DNA of 24,033 nucleotides from JAICSD01 sp035637115. Its GTDB lineage: Bacteria > Acidobacteriota > Vicinamibacteria > Vicinamibacterales > 2-12-FULL-66-21. This document shows positions 15,501 through 22,078 of the stretch, in pieces. Within the stretch, counting starts at the first letter, position 1, and each line of letters starts with the position of its first letter. The translations under genes were made by a program, and so were the position numbers. Below the pieces are notes generated by a model that did not search any database, was not told the DNA's origin, and was given only the letters and a program-made list of their open reading frames with translations. The DNA lies in contig DASPXV010000187.1 in the NCBI GenBank assembly GCA_035637115.1, positions 1 to 24,033 of the forward strand. Reading direction: 5' to 3'.

Positions 15501-15661
15501 GTCTCCTGCGCAGGGATGATGGTTCGATCGAAGTACTCGAGTTCAGGAGCGGTCCACCTGCTCTCGAGCCTGACGCGGCACTGGACTTGTCTCTGCGCGC
15601 CGCGAGAGCGCTGTTCCCGGAAACCACCGTAACAGGGCGCCTTATTTACCGCACTCAATAA
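12590..15661 (+). CDS. addA: AddA-like UvrD/Rep-family helicase with degenerate nuclease domain
   Basis: The start is the ATG at 12590, overlapping the addB stop; the reading frame is open further upstream, but that part lies inside addB. The 1023-residue protein has all SF1A helicase motifs: Walker A EASAGTGKT (Lys44), Ia AITFTRKAAAEMRERI, STIDAFCLSLLREFP, Walker B VDEFQDTS (Asp396-Glu397), III VGDRKQSIYRFRD, V MTVHASKGLEFPVVFVVNL and VI KRLLYVALTRARDRLYL. It should move 3' to 5' on DNA using ATP. The C-terminal nuclease seems dead: where active AddA has RG.ID and a D-Y-K, this one has LRGTIGCLL (Gly in place of Asp, about residue 970) and EVLEFRSG (Glu-Phe-Arg), and the early His motif is absent. 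The protein is also short for AddA (usually about 1,150-1,250). It forms an operon with addB. Confidence 0.9.
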   Translation: MSDQMSLFNAQADAAVVDPDTAARDFARDPSHNVVLEASAGTGKTSVLVMRYVNLLTRGVDPANILAITFTRKAAAEMRERIIRELRRAAEQSAFDRGRWAAIRDRLADIQISTIDAFCLSLLREFPLEADLDPGFGMADETEVPRIVDQSLDKSLATFVARAKRDSDMALVLAQLGLTRTREGLAYLLQRRLVAWDVLDRFLERGPAGLDADTVCGRAIDSLADAFRSVSGGFGRFLADGAVHHPRYQLLAQDLSRLESFRDADNAAIRGLMNRVAAHFLNADGTPRTGRIHPYTNDDYPSADAGKRHRAEVQRIAPEIRDVVRAFSRDLNVVLARGIRSMFAIALAHYRTALNERSLLDFSDVLQRAVELLGRMDEFSQSRYRLEGRYHHVLVDEFQDTSRKQWELIALLVKAWGEGAGLVAQPSIFIVGDRKQSIYRFRDAEVTVLQEAGAFISALRPGSSGRRTIARSFRAVPQLLSFVNDLFAEVGRDARRPDDFKYDDEDRFPVDAVVGEPVLGVVSGADADECAAAVASEIERLLESGTVRDKQTGLARPATPGDIGILFRSRASHREFEAALTARGVPTYVYKGLGFFDSDEIKDLSALIRYLANPSSELRAAAFLRSRFVRLSDAALAMLAPRIALAILDPAPPEALSLLGESDRRALEQVRRQAPRWIELVDRVPPADLVEQLLPETAYAYELRGARLHQAWENVKKMRGLIRRIQNRGYATLARIADHLDSLTAGDESNAVLEALDAVNLMTVHASKGLEFPVVFVVNLAKGASGFPRPVRVSSDDVSVGPFVSEMDEQERFREREETKRLLYVALTRARDRLYLGTALKDGGMALGRGSLADVLPETMRSLFVRAAQEPGQAVSWPAGSGRTYKFSICRPVLVSSSSRTERESGTTAPADRFDPLPAGSAIQRVDVDAVAKVAAVVPQGDASREILVEVPFSLVDDADHAKVLRGTIGCLLRRDDGSIEVLEFRSGPPALEPDAALDLSLRAARALFPETTVTGRLIYRTQ

Positions 15662-15989
15662 CCTTCTTGTTCGCCGTGTGGCGATCCTGCACATCCGGTC
15701 GAGTGGACGCCCTAACCCACGTCATCTGAGCGAGTTCGAGCATTGTGGCCCCTCCAGGCCCGCTCCAATCCATGAAGCCGTGTGCAAGTGTCTCCCGGAG
15801 GCATCACTGAGCGGTATATCGAACGCGGCGGGAGCATGCGCGGGAACTTGTTCTTTTTCATGGACTTCCCTGTCGCGGGGAACCAAATATACCGATAGCC
15901 TGTCTAACGGAGTAGCTGGTCCCGGGATTGCAGTGAGGGCCAGTGGAAGTCAACCGCACCGGGCGGCTGGGCGACGGGAGGAAACGGTA
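15662..15989 (+). other. 328-bp gene-free leader region
   Basis: No gene is convincing here: the frame of the downstream 81-aa protein is open through it, but the residues are not protein-like and the only good ribosome site is at the end. A weak -10 candidate (TATACC, near 15889) has no proper -35. The last ~100 bases are GC-rich with short self-complementary bits (CCGC..GCGG) and could fold, but I could not fit them to a known riboswitch. Confidence 0.4.
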
Positions 15990-16235
15990 ATGGCAACACC
16001 AGCAACGGCGTCTATCAGCTCCGTCAGGCCGACAGGCACCATTTTCGAGCTCGAAGCGCTCGAAGGTCTGCCGTGTGGGTGTGTCGCCGCCGCTTATCGC
16101 GCCCGTCCCTGGGATGTCGCCGTCGTCTCGCTCGAGGCCAAGGGGCCACACTGCATTCTTGCGGGGCATGCGTCGGGGCAGATTCTGCGCCTCGGCGACC
16201 CGTCGGAGTTCGACGAGGGCGACGAAGAAGAGTGA
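15990..16235 (+). CDS. Small protein of unknown function with acidic tail
   Basis: The protein has 81 residues. The ATG at 15990 is chosen because GGGAGGAA lies six bases upstream, whereas the longer open frame lacks such a site. After a Ser/Thr/Ala-rich start it has one compact stretch, GTIFELEALEGLPCGCVAAA, then YRARPWDVAVVSLEAKGPHC, ILAGHASGQILRLGD, and ends EFDEGDEEE. The CGC and later Cys could bind metal or be structural, but there is no full zinc-finger pattern. No family is recognised. It is followed after 72 bases by a zinc-ribbon gene with its own promoter. Confidence 0.65.
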   Translation: MATPATASISSVRPTGTIFELEALEGLPCGCVAAAYRARPWDVAVVSLEAKGPHCILAGHASGQILRLGDPSEFDEGDEEE

Positions 16236-16270
16236 AGAAGAGCAAGGAACGCGATTTACGCCGATCTTCA

Positions 16271-16300
16271 TTGCGTTCTGCCCGACCCATTCCATACAAT
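16271..16300 (+). promoter_or_regulatory. Promoter for a probably leaderless zinc-ribbon mRNA
   Basis: TTGCGT (16271-16276) and TACAAT (16295-16300) are 18 bases apart. The ATG of the next gene begins at 16308, seven to eight bases past the -10, where transcription would start. No ribosome site fits in the gap, so the mRNA is predicted to be leaderless. Confidence 0.5.
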
Positions 16301-16307
16301 TTCAAAC

Positions 16308-16529
16308 ATGCCGTTGACCTGTCCGAGTTGTGGCAACAACCATAACTTTCTGGTGAAGACCTTGCAGATGCACGTCGTCCGTCTCGACGACTCGCGTGTA
16401 GAAGTGAACGATGAGGGCCGCCCGGCGGTGATCGAAGTGCTGTGCGATGAGTGCGAAACCGCGCTCAAGTTCGAGGACTTCGATGATGCCATCCGGAAGG
16501 AAATGCTCCTGACGCTCGGCGCCCGCTAA
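16308..16529 (+). CDS. Small zinc-ribbon-like protein
   Basis: The 73-residue protein has two CxxC knuckles: Cys5-Cys8 (LTCPSCGNNHNF) and Cys46-Cys49 (VLCDECETALKF), a likely single zinc site holding a beta-ribbon. The middle (LQMHVVRLDDSRVEVNDEGR) looks like strands, and the end (FEDFDDAIRKEMLLTLGAR) a helix. No specific family is recognised; small ribbons of this type bind nucleic acids or proteins. Its TAA overlaps the stop codon of another CxxC protein on the other strand, so no terminator separates them. The ATG is chosen because the promoter places the transcript start there. Confidence 0.75.
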   Translation: MPLTCPSCGNNHNFLVKTLQMHVVRLDDSRVEVNDEGRPAVIEVLCDECETALKFEDFDDAIRKEMLLTLGAR

Positions 16530-16699
16530 GTTCCCCCTTCGTTGCTGTCGGCCTCCTCCCAGTAGTCGCATTCGGGACATACCCATTCGCGGACCTGCCG
16601 CGTCGAGGTCTGCCCGGTGCCGGGCACGCTGTCGGTCAGTTCGCGGAACTTCATCCGCATCGTCTCGCCGCAGAGCGGACATTCTTTGATGTCAGCCAT
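16526..16699 (-). CDS. Small zinc-ribbon-like protein, convergent
   Basis: The protein has 57 residues from the ATG at 16699. The minus-strand frame continues open upstream, but that part would overlap the dnaJ-like gene and is a shadow. It carries Cys7-Cys10 (KECPLCGETMRM) and Cys41-Cys44 (WVCPECDYWEEAD), a compact zinc ribbon with a Thr/Ser/Arg-rich link. Its stop (TAG) shares bases 16527-16528 with the TAA of the plus-strand zinc-ribbon gene. Its start lies 27 bases from the divergent dnaJ-like start. Function is unknown. Confidence 0.75.
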   Translation of the reverse strand: MADIKECPLCGETMRMKFRELTDSVPGTGQTSTRQVREWVCPECDYWEEADSNEGGT

Positions 16700-16726
16700 T
16701 GTCGGGCATGGTAACGTGAATCCAGC

Positions 16727-17242
16727 GTGCGCGACTACTACGACATCCTCGGCGTTTCCCGCGACGCGGGCGCAGACGAAATCAAGCGCGCGCATCGGCA
16801 GCTCACGCGCCGTTACCACCCCGATATTTCGGGCGACGAGCTCTCGATGGGCGTCGCCGACTGCCTCGCCGACGAAGTGCACGTCGATTTTCCGTCCGTG
16901 CTCACCGTGCTCGATCGCATGCGGCACTCGTTCTTCGGCGACGCGCCGCGTCCGCACGCTGGTCCCGATATCGTCGTAACGCCGCAGGAAGCGTTCTGGG
17001 GCGCCGTGGTCCGGCTCGACGTGCCCGTCCGCCGGACGTGCGGCGGCTGCGGCGGCCGCGGCGAGGTGTGGAGCGAGTGGTGTGCGGCGTGCGGCGGCGT
17101 CGGCGATGTCGACGCGCGGCAGGCGGTCCGCCTTCGCGTCCCGCCAGCAGTCCACGACGGCACGCGGATTCGGTTTCGTGTGGTCGCCCCGGGCGCCCGC
17201 CAGACGGTCATCGACGCCCAAATCAAGATCAGTTCAACATAA
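16727..17242 (+). CDS. Minimal DnaJ-like protein (short J domain, half zinc finger)
   Basis: The protein has 171 residues from a GTG at 16727, the point where the J-domain begins (MRDYYDILGVSRDAGADEIK). Helices I and II and the His31-Pro-Asp motif that stimulates DnaK are present, but the third helix and the Gly/Phe linker are replaced by a short unusual link (ELSMGVADCLADEVHVDFPS). A fragment of the DnaJ substrate-binding domain follows: TPQEAFWGAVVRLDVPVRRT, then only two CxxCxGxG units (CGGCGGRG and CAACGGVG) instead of four, so one zinc rather than two, and VRLRVPPAVHDGTRIRFRV. The second client-binding domain is absent. Start of a tightly packed gene series. A co-chaperone role is inferred. 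Confidence 0.8.
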   Translation: MRDYYDILGVSRDAGADEIKRAHRQLTRRYHPDISGDELSMGVADCLADEVHVDFPSVLTVLDRMRHSFFGDAPRPHAGPDIVVTPQEAFWGAVVRLDVPVRRTCGGCGGRGEVWSEWCAACGGVGDVDARQAVRLRVPPAVHDGTRIRFRVVAPGARQTVIDAQIKISST

Positions 17243-17251
17243 GATAAAGAC

Positions 17252-17635
17252 GTGCGCTCCCACGTCAACCTGCTCGGCCTGCTTCAGCTGACGTGGGGTG
17301 CAATAGGGCTACTGCTCGCCGCGTCGCTGTTGCTCCTGGCGGGCGGCGCCGCGGCCGTGGCGCGCGCGACCGGCGGCGATCCGCTGACAGCGGGGGCGAC
17401 GGCGTTGATGTTCGTGGTGTTCGCGACGGCGCTCGCACTCGGAGGGTGGGCCAATGCGTGGGCGGGGCGGGCGCTCCGTCAGCATCGCGCGCCGGGCCGC
17501 ACCGGGGCGCTTCTTCTCGCGGTGATGAATCTGTTCGTGCTGCCGTTCGGCACGGCGCTGGCGATTTATACGTTCTGGGTGCTGCTGCACAACGATGCGC
17601 GCACCTTGTTCGAGCATGGCACAGCTGCACACTGA
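17252..17635 (+). CDS. Small membrane protein of unknown function
   Basis: The 127-residue protein from a GTG has about three to four hydrophobic segments: LLGLLQLTWGAIGLLLAASL, ATALMFVVFATALALGGWAN and LLLAVMNLFVLPFGTALAIY. A basic loop lies between the second and third (RALRQHRAPGRTG). No enzyme or transport motif is visible. It overlaps the next gene, also a small membrane protein, by 20 bases, so the two are likely made together. Confidence 0.75.
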   Translation: MRSHVNLLGLLQLTWGAIGLLLAASLLLLAGGAAAVARATGGDPLTAGATALMFVVFATALALGGWANAWAGRALRQHRAPGRTGALLLAVMNLFVLPFGTALAIYTFWVLLHNDARTLFEHGTAAH

Positions 17636-17957
17636 AAAAACCTCCACGGGTTTCGACGCCAACGTGGCGGCGGCGCTGAGCTATCTCGTGGGGTTCGTCA
17701 CCGGGATCATTTTTCTGCTCGTCGAAAAGGACAACCGGTTCGTCCGCTTTCACGCGATGCAGTCCACGCTCCTGTTTGCGGGAATCGTCCTCGTGGACAT
17801 TCTGCTGCAGATCGTGCCGATTCTCGGCGCGCTCGTCGTCATCTTTCTCGTGATTCCGCTGTCCGCGATTCTCTGGTTGCTCCTGATGTTCAAGGCGTAC
17901 CAGGGTGAAGAATTCAAGCTTCCACTGGTCGGCCAGATGGCCGCCGATCGTACCTAG
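17616..17957 (+). CDS. DUF4870-like small membrane protein
   Basis: The 113-residue protein is chosen from the ATG at 17616, inside the end of the preceding gene; an earlier in-frame start would give a poor N-terminus. The pattern FDANVAAALSYLVGFVTGII, then EKDNRFVRFHAMQSTLLF, with three membrane segments and the closing motif FKAYQGEEFKLPLVGQMA, is what I know from DUF4870-type proteins (Tic20-like fold proposed). Their function is not settled. It precedes mrp by eight bases. Confidence 0.75.
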   Translation: MAQLHTEKTSTGFDANVAAALSYLVGFVTGIIFLLVEKDNRFVRFHAMQSTLLFAGIVLVDILLQIVPILGALVVIFLVIPLSAILWLLLMFKAYQGEEFKLPLVGQMAADRT

Positions 17958-17965
17958 GTGATTCC

Positions 17966-19051
17966 GTGATTTCTGAGAATTCGATTCTTGATGCGCTCCG
18001 GTCCGTTCAAGATCCGGATTTCGGAAAAGACATCGTTACGTTGAAGCAGGTGAAGGACCTGCGCATCGACGGCGGCCGCGTGTCGTTCACCGTCGAGCAG
18101 GTCCTGTACGGGTCCCCCTGGCGGCAGCAGATAGGCGAGCAGGCGGGCGCCGCCGCGAAGGGCGTGCCGGGTGTGAGCTCCGTAGACGTGACGATGACCG
18201 CGAAAGTGCGCGCCGCCGTCATTCCCGATCTGTCGAAGCAGCCCGTCCCGGGAGTGAAGAACATCATTGCGGTGGGTGCAGGCAAAGGTGGCGTCGGCAA
18301 GACGACGGTGTCGGTGAATCTCGCCATCGCGCTCAGCCAGGCGGGCGCGCGCGTGGCGATGGTCGACGGCGACGTCTACGGTCCGAACGTCCCGATCATG
18401 CTGGGCGTCAACAACACCCAGTTGACGACCGATGGCCAGCGGATCGTGCCGGCCGACCAGTACGGGATCCAGGTCGTCTCCATGGCGTTTCTCACGACCG
18501 ACGACACGCCGATAATCTGGCGCGGCCCGATGCTGCACGGCGTCGTCCAGCAGTTCTTCCGCGAAGTCGCCTGGAACAACGTCGACTATCTTGTAGTCGA
18601 CCTGCCGCCCGGAACGGGCGACATAGCACTGAGCCTGAGTCAGAGCGTGCCGGTCGCCGGCTCCGTGCTCGTCACGACGCCGCAGGGCGTCTCGCTCGCC
18701 GACACTCGACGCGCGGTGAAGATGTACGAGAAGCTGAACGTTCCGCCGATGGGTCTGGTCGAGAACATGAGCCATTTCGTGTGCCCTTCGTGCCGCACCG
18801 AGAGCGATATCTTCGGAAAGGGCGGCGGCGAGGCGCTGGCGAAAGAGATGAACGTGCCGTTCCTCGGCTCGATTCCCATCTACGAGCCGATCCGCATTGG
18901 GGGAGACACCGGGATTCCGATTTGCGTCGGCGAACCCAAGTCGCCGGCGGCGCAGGCTTTCCGTTCGGCGGCGCACCAGCTGGCCGTCTATCTTGCGACG
19001 CTCAGCTTCAAACAGCAATCGAAAGCGATTCCCCTCACCCAGGTGCGTTGA
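17966..19051 (+). CDS. apbC: Mrp/ApbC/NBP35-type Fe-S cluster carrier ATPase
   Basis: The 361-residue cytosolic P-loop ATPase delivers iron-sulfur clusters to apoproteins. It has an N-terminal MIP18/DUF59 domain (residues ~5-85), then the MinD-like domain with deviant Walker A GKGGVGKTT (106-114), MVDGDVYGPN, the LVVDLPPGTGD loop, and the paired cysteines Cys273/Cys276 (HFVCPSCRTE) that hold a cluster between two subunits. Length and order are normal. The GTG at 17966 follows AGGTGA at suitable distance. Its neighbours are unrelated membrane genes, but AddB in this window is a likely Fe-S client; that link is inference. Confidence 0.93.
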   Translation: MISENSILDALRSVQDPDFGKDIVTLKQVKDLRIDGGRVSFTVEQVLYGSPWRQQIGEQAGAAAKGVPGVSSVDVTMTAKVRAAVIPDLSKQPVPGVKNIIAVGAGKGGVGKTTVSVNLAIALSQAGARVAMVDGDVYGPNVPIMLGVNNTQLTTDGQRIVPADQYGIQVVSMAFLTTDDTPIIWRGPMLHGVVQQFFREVAWNNVDYLVVDLPPGTGDIALSLSQSVPVAGSVLVTTPQGVSLADTRRAVKMYEKLNVPPMGLVENMSHFVCPSCRTESDIFGKGGGEALAKEMNVPFLGSIPIYEPIRIGGDTGIPICVGEPKSPAAQAFRSAAHQLAVYLATLSFKQQSKAIPLTQVR

Positions 19052-19065
19052 ATCCCGCTCGACGG

Positions 19066-20205
19066 ATGCTCGCGTTGGTCGCGGCCGCCGAACTTCTCGG
19101 CATGACCCTGTGGTTTTCGGCCACGGCGGTGGCGCCGGCGATCGTTGCCGAATTCGCGCTGGACAATGCTGCGCTCGCCTGGCTGACCATGGCCGTGCAG
19201 GGGGGATTTGTCGCCGGCACGCTGCTGACGGCGGCAACGAACCTGGCGGACGCGGTCAACGCGCGACGCCTGTTTGCCGCGGGCTGCGTCATCGGCGCCG
19301 CGGCGAATGCCGCCATCACGCTCGCGCCTTCCACCGCGGTCATCATCGCGCTGCGATTCTGCACGGGTGCGGCACTCGCGTGGGTGTATCCGCCTGGAAT
19401 GAAGATCGTCGCGGGCTGGTTTCTGCAGCGTCGTGGCACCGCGCTTGGCATTGTCGTCGGTGCAGTCGGACTCGGATCCGCCCTTCCTCACCTTCTCAAC
19501 TGGATTGGCGCGAGTCTGCCGTGGCGATTGCTCATTACAACGTCGTCAGTCCTGGCACTCGCCGGAGCCATGATCGTGGGGCTCGCCGTCAAGGACGGCC
19601 CGCATGTCAGCCCGTCGGCGCCATTCGATCGGCACGCGCTGCGGGTGGTGCTGCGCAGCCGCGGCACGCGCCTCGCGATGCTCGGCTACTTCGGACACAT
19701 GTGGGAGCTCTATGCGGTCTGGACCTGGATCGCTGCCTTTGCGTCCGCATCACTCGCAGGCGCGGGCGGGACCGGGACGGGTTCGCTCGTGGCGTTTGTC
19801 ACTATCGCGAGCGGCGCCGTCGGCTGCGTGCTCGCCGGGCGCTGGGCCGATGAATTTGGCAAGGCGCGAATCGCCGGCGCCGCGATGGTCGCCAGCGCGG
19901 CGTGCGTGCTGCTCACCCCCGTTTTCTACGGAGGTCCGCTTGCGCTGCTGCTCGCCCTGGCGGTCGTCTGGGGATTCACGGTCGTCGCGGATTCCGCGCA
20001 GTTCTCCGCTCTGGTCACCGACTACACCGCGCGCACACACGTGGGGACGGCGCTCACCCTGCAGACCAGCGCCGGCTTCCTGTTGACGATGGTGAGCATG
20101 CGCCTCGTGCCGCCGGTCAGCTCCATGGCGGGCTGGCGCTGGGCGTTCCTGTTTCTCGCGCCGGGGCCTCTCCTTGGCGCGTTGGCGATGCGCAGGCTGA
20201 AGTAG
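19066..20205 (+). CDS. MFS transporter
   Basis: The 379-residue protein has about twelve hydrophobic helices (MLALVAAAELLGMTLWFSAT, VQGGFVAGTLLTAATNLAD, and others). The central loop VKDGPHVSPSAPFDRHALRV divides two six-helix halves. Major facilitator features include a GMKIVAGWFLQRRGTALGI loop and the later RWADEFGKARIAG loop between helices 8 and 9, the A-motif position of the second half. The substrate cannot be told. The ATG at 19066 has no clear ribosome site; a TTG at 19048 overlapping the apbC stop (TTGA) is an equally possible coupled start and adds six residues. The stop is one base before the ggt ATG. Confidence 0.85.
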   Translation: MLALVAAAELLGMTLWFSATAVAPAIVAEFALDNAALAWLTMAVQGGFVAGTLLTAATNLADAVNARRLFAAGCVIGAAANAAITLAPSTAVIIALRFCTGAALAWVYPPGMKIVAGWFLQRRGTALGIVVGAVGLGSALPHLLNWIGASLPWRLLITTSSVLALAGAMIVGLAVKDGPHVSPSAPFDRHALRVVLRSRGTRLAMLGYFGHMWELYAVWTWIAAFASASLAGAGGTGTGSLVAFVTIASGAVGCVLAGRWADEFGKARIAGAAMVASAACVLLTPVFYGGPLALLLALAVVWGFTVVADSAQFSALVTDYTARTHVGTALTLQTSAGFLLTMVSMRLVPPVSSMAGWRWAFLFLAPGPLLGALAMRRLK

Positions 20206-20206
20206 G

Positions 20207-22051
20207 ATGCACTTTGTGATTCGATATTCCTCCATCCTGGCGTGTTCTACGGTCGCGATTCTCCTGCTGTCGACCACGCTTTCCGGCCAGCAACACAGAT
20301 CGGTGCGCGGCGAGGTCCGCGCATCGCACGGCGTCGTTGCGGCAGGCCGGACGTTCACGGTTGACGCGGGCGCTCGCCTCATGACGGCGGGGGGCAATGC
20401 CGTTGATGCGGGCGTCGCCGCCATCTTCGCGGCCGCCGTGACGGAGATCTCGCACTTCGGGCTTGGCGGGGAAGCCCCGATCATCATTTATTCGGCGCGC
20501 GAGGGAAAGGTGGTCGTCATCAACGGCCAGGGCCCCGCGCCGAAAGCGGCAAACCCGCAACTGTTTGCCGGAAAGGACGTCGTGCCGGGGAATGGTCCGC
20601 TCGGCGCGACGCTTCCCGCCGCCGTCGATTCGGCCGCGATTGCGCTGGCGAAGTACGGGACGAAGTCTCTTGGAGAGGTGGTGCAGCCGGCGATCGAGCT
20701 CGCCGACGGCTTTCCGATGTACGAGTTTCTCCATCACTACTTCGAAACCGAGCGCGCCGCGTGCGAGCCTTACGCCTGGACCATGCGGACGTACTATCCG
20801 GAGGGAAAGATCACGCCCGTCGGCGAGATGTTCCGCCAGCCCAACCTCGCCGCCACACTGCGCGCTCTTGCGGCCGCCGAAAAGGAGGCGCTCGGCCGCG
20901 GCGCGCCGCGCGAGCAGGCGATCGCGGCGGGACGCGATGCGTTCTACAAGGGACCGATCGCGCGCGAGATGACAGCCGCCGTTCGCGAGGCCGGTGGAGT
21001 GATGACCGAGGAAGATCTCGCCGGCTATCACGGCAAGGTTGAAGAGCCCGCGTCCGCTCCCTACCGTGGCTACACCGTTTACAAAGCGGGTTTCTGGAAT
21101 CAGGGACCATCGCTGCTGCAGACGCTGCGCATCCTCGAAGGATTCGATTTGCGCGCGATGGGCCAGGGATCTGCGGACGCGCTGCACACCACCGTTGAAG
21201 CCATCAAACTCGGATATGCCGATCGCGACCGCTACTACGGCGATCCGGACTTCGTTCGCGTGCCTGGGGAGGTCCTGCTCTCCGAACCGTACGCCGCCGC
21301 GCGGCGCGGTTTGATCGATCCGAAGCACGCCAGTCTCGAACAGCGGCCCGGCGATCCGTCGCGCGGCACTGCGCTGCTGGAGCTTCCGCTTAAAACGGAT
21401 CTTCCGCCTAAAGCGGATCTTCCGCCTAAAGGCGGAAGCCACTCTGACAGCGTTCGGGAACCGGGGGATACGACCTCCATCCAGATAGCGGACGCGCAGG
21501 GAAACCTGTTCTCCGCGACACCGAGCTCGGGATGGATTCTCGGAGGCGCTTTCGTGGCCGGCCGCACCGGCGTGCCGATGTCGAACCGCATGCAGGCGTT
21601 CCATCTCGATCCCGCCAGCCCGAACGTGCTCGCAGGGGGAAAACGCCCGCGCACGACACTGACGCCATCGGTGATTCTGAAGGACGGCAAGCCGTTCCTG
21701 GCCATCGGCACGCCCGGCGGAGACAGCCAGGATCAACAGATTCTCCTGGTTCTTCTCAACATCATCGACTTCGGCATGGACGTTCAGGAGGCGATCGAAG
21801 CGCCGCGCGTGAACTCGCTGCACCCGGTGAGCTCGTTCGATAATCATCGCGCGCAGTTAGGTGTGCTCGAGATCGAAGCGACATTCCCCGCCGCGGTGAT
21901 CGACGAACTCAAGGCGCGCGGCCACGTGCTGCGCATGCGGCCGGCAAACGGGATCTCGACGGGCGTCGTCGCTGCGGGTATCGATCCGGCGACCGGCAAG
22001 CTGTGGGGCGGAGCGGACCTCCGCCGCGAGCGCGCCATCGTTGCCTACTAA
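20207..22051 (+). CDS. ggt: Gamma-glutamyltransferase (self-processing Ntn hydrolase), with in-frame repeat
   Basis: GGT cleaves and transfers the gamma-glutamyl group of glutathione and related peptides outside the cytoplasm. The 614-residue precursor has a signal peptide (ILACSTVAILLLSTTLSG|QQ). The large-subunit part (ASHGVVAAGRTFTVDAGARL, LMTAGGNAVDAGVAAIFAAA, and FGLGGEAP) precedes the processing site GDTTSIQIADAQGN, where Thr422 becomes the nucleophile after self-cleavage. The small subunit contains MSNRMQAFHLDP and the GTPGGDSQDQ loop. Residues 393-412 come from a dispersed DNA repeat ending only nine residues before Thr422, near where the large subunit of other GGTs is flexible. The ATG touches the MFS stop; a GTG at 20216 with AGGA eight bases upstream is an alternative start. 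It precedes two M16 peptidase genes. Confidence 0.92.
   Translation: MHFVIRYSSILACSTVAILLLSTTLSGQQHRSVRGEVRASHGVVAAGRTFTVDAGARLMTAGGNAVDAGVAAIFAAAVTEISHFGLGGEAPIIIYSAREGKVVVINGQGPAPKAANPQLFAGKDVVPGNGPLGATLPAAVDSAAIALAKYGTKSLGEVVQPAIELADGFPMYEFLHHYFETERAACEPYAWTMRTYYPEGKITPVGEMFRQPNLAATLRALAAAEKEALGRGAPREQAIAAGRDAFYKGPIAREMTAAVREAGGVMTEEDLAGYHGKVEEPASAPYRGYTVYKAGFWNQGPSLLQTLRILEGFDLRAMGQGSADALHTTVEAIKLGYADRDRYYGDPDFVRVPGEVLLSEPYAAARRGLIDPKHASLEQRPGDPSRGTALLELPLKTDLPPKADLPPKGGSHSDSVREPGDTTSIQIADAQGNLFSATPSSGWILGGAFVAGRTGVPMSNRMQAFHLDPASPNVLAGGKRPRTTLTPSVILKDGKPFLAIGTPGGDSQDQQILLVLLNIIDFGMDVQEAIEAPRVNSLHPVSSFDNHRAQLGVLEIEATFPAAVIDELKARGHVLRMRPANGISTGVVAAGIDPATGKLWGGADLRRERAIVAY
21383..21438 (+). 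repeat. Three 18-20-bp repeat units with terminal hairpin inside ggt
   Basis: Units start at 21383, 21401 and 21419, an 18-base period of six codons. They read CTTCCGCTTAAAACGGAT, CTTCCGCCTAAAGCGGAT and CTTCCGCC-TAAA-GGCGGAAG. The third is a perfect 8-bp stem with a TAAA loop. In the ggt frame they encode LPLKTD, LPPKAD and LPPKGGS. All keep the frame open. I recall the same hairpin as a dispersed repeat in Vicinamibacteria-type genomes. Since 18 is a multiple of three, unit number can vary without a frameshift. Confidence 0.75.
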
Positions 22052-22078
22052 TGGCTCACGGCTCATGACTCATGGCTT

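Noticed and set aside
15760..15989. Possible riboswitch in the leader of the 81-aa gene
   Set aside because: Fragments loosely recalled ZTP and c-di-AMP riboswitch ends (GGCTGGGCGACGGG, GCGGGGAACCAAA), but the paired elements and conserved cores do not line up, and the downstream gene is not a known target.
20117..21847. Long open frame on the minus strand (576 codons)
   Set aside because: It is antisense to ggt, and its sequence has no recognisable domain.
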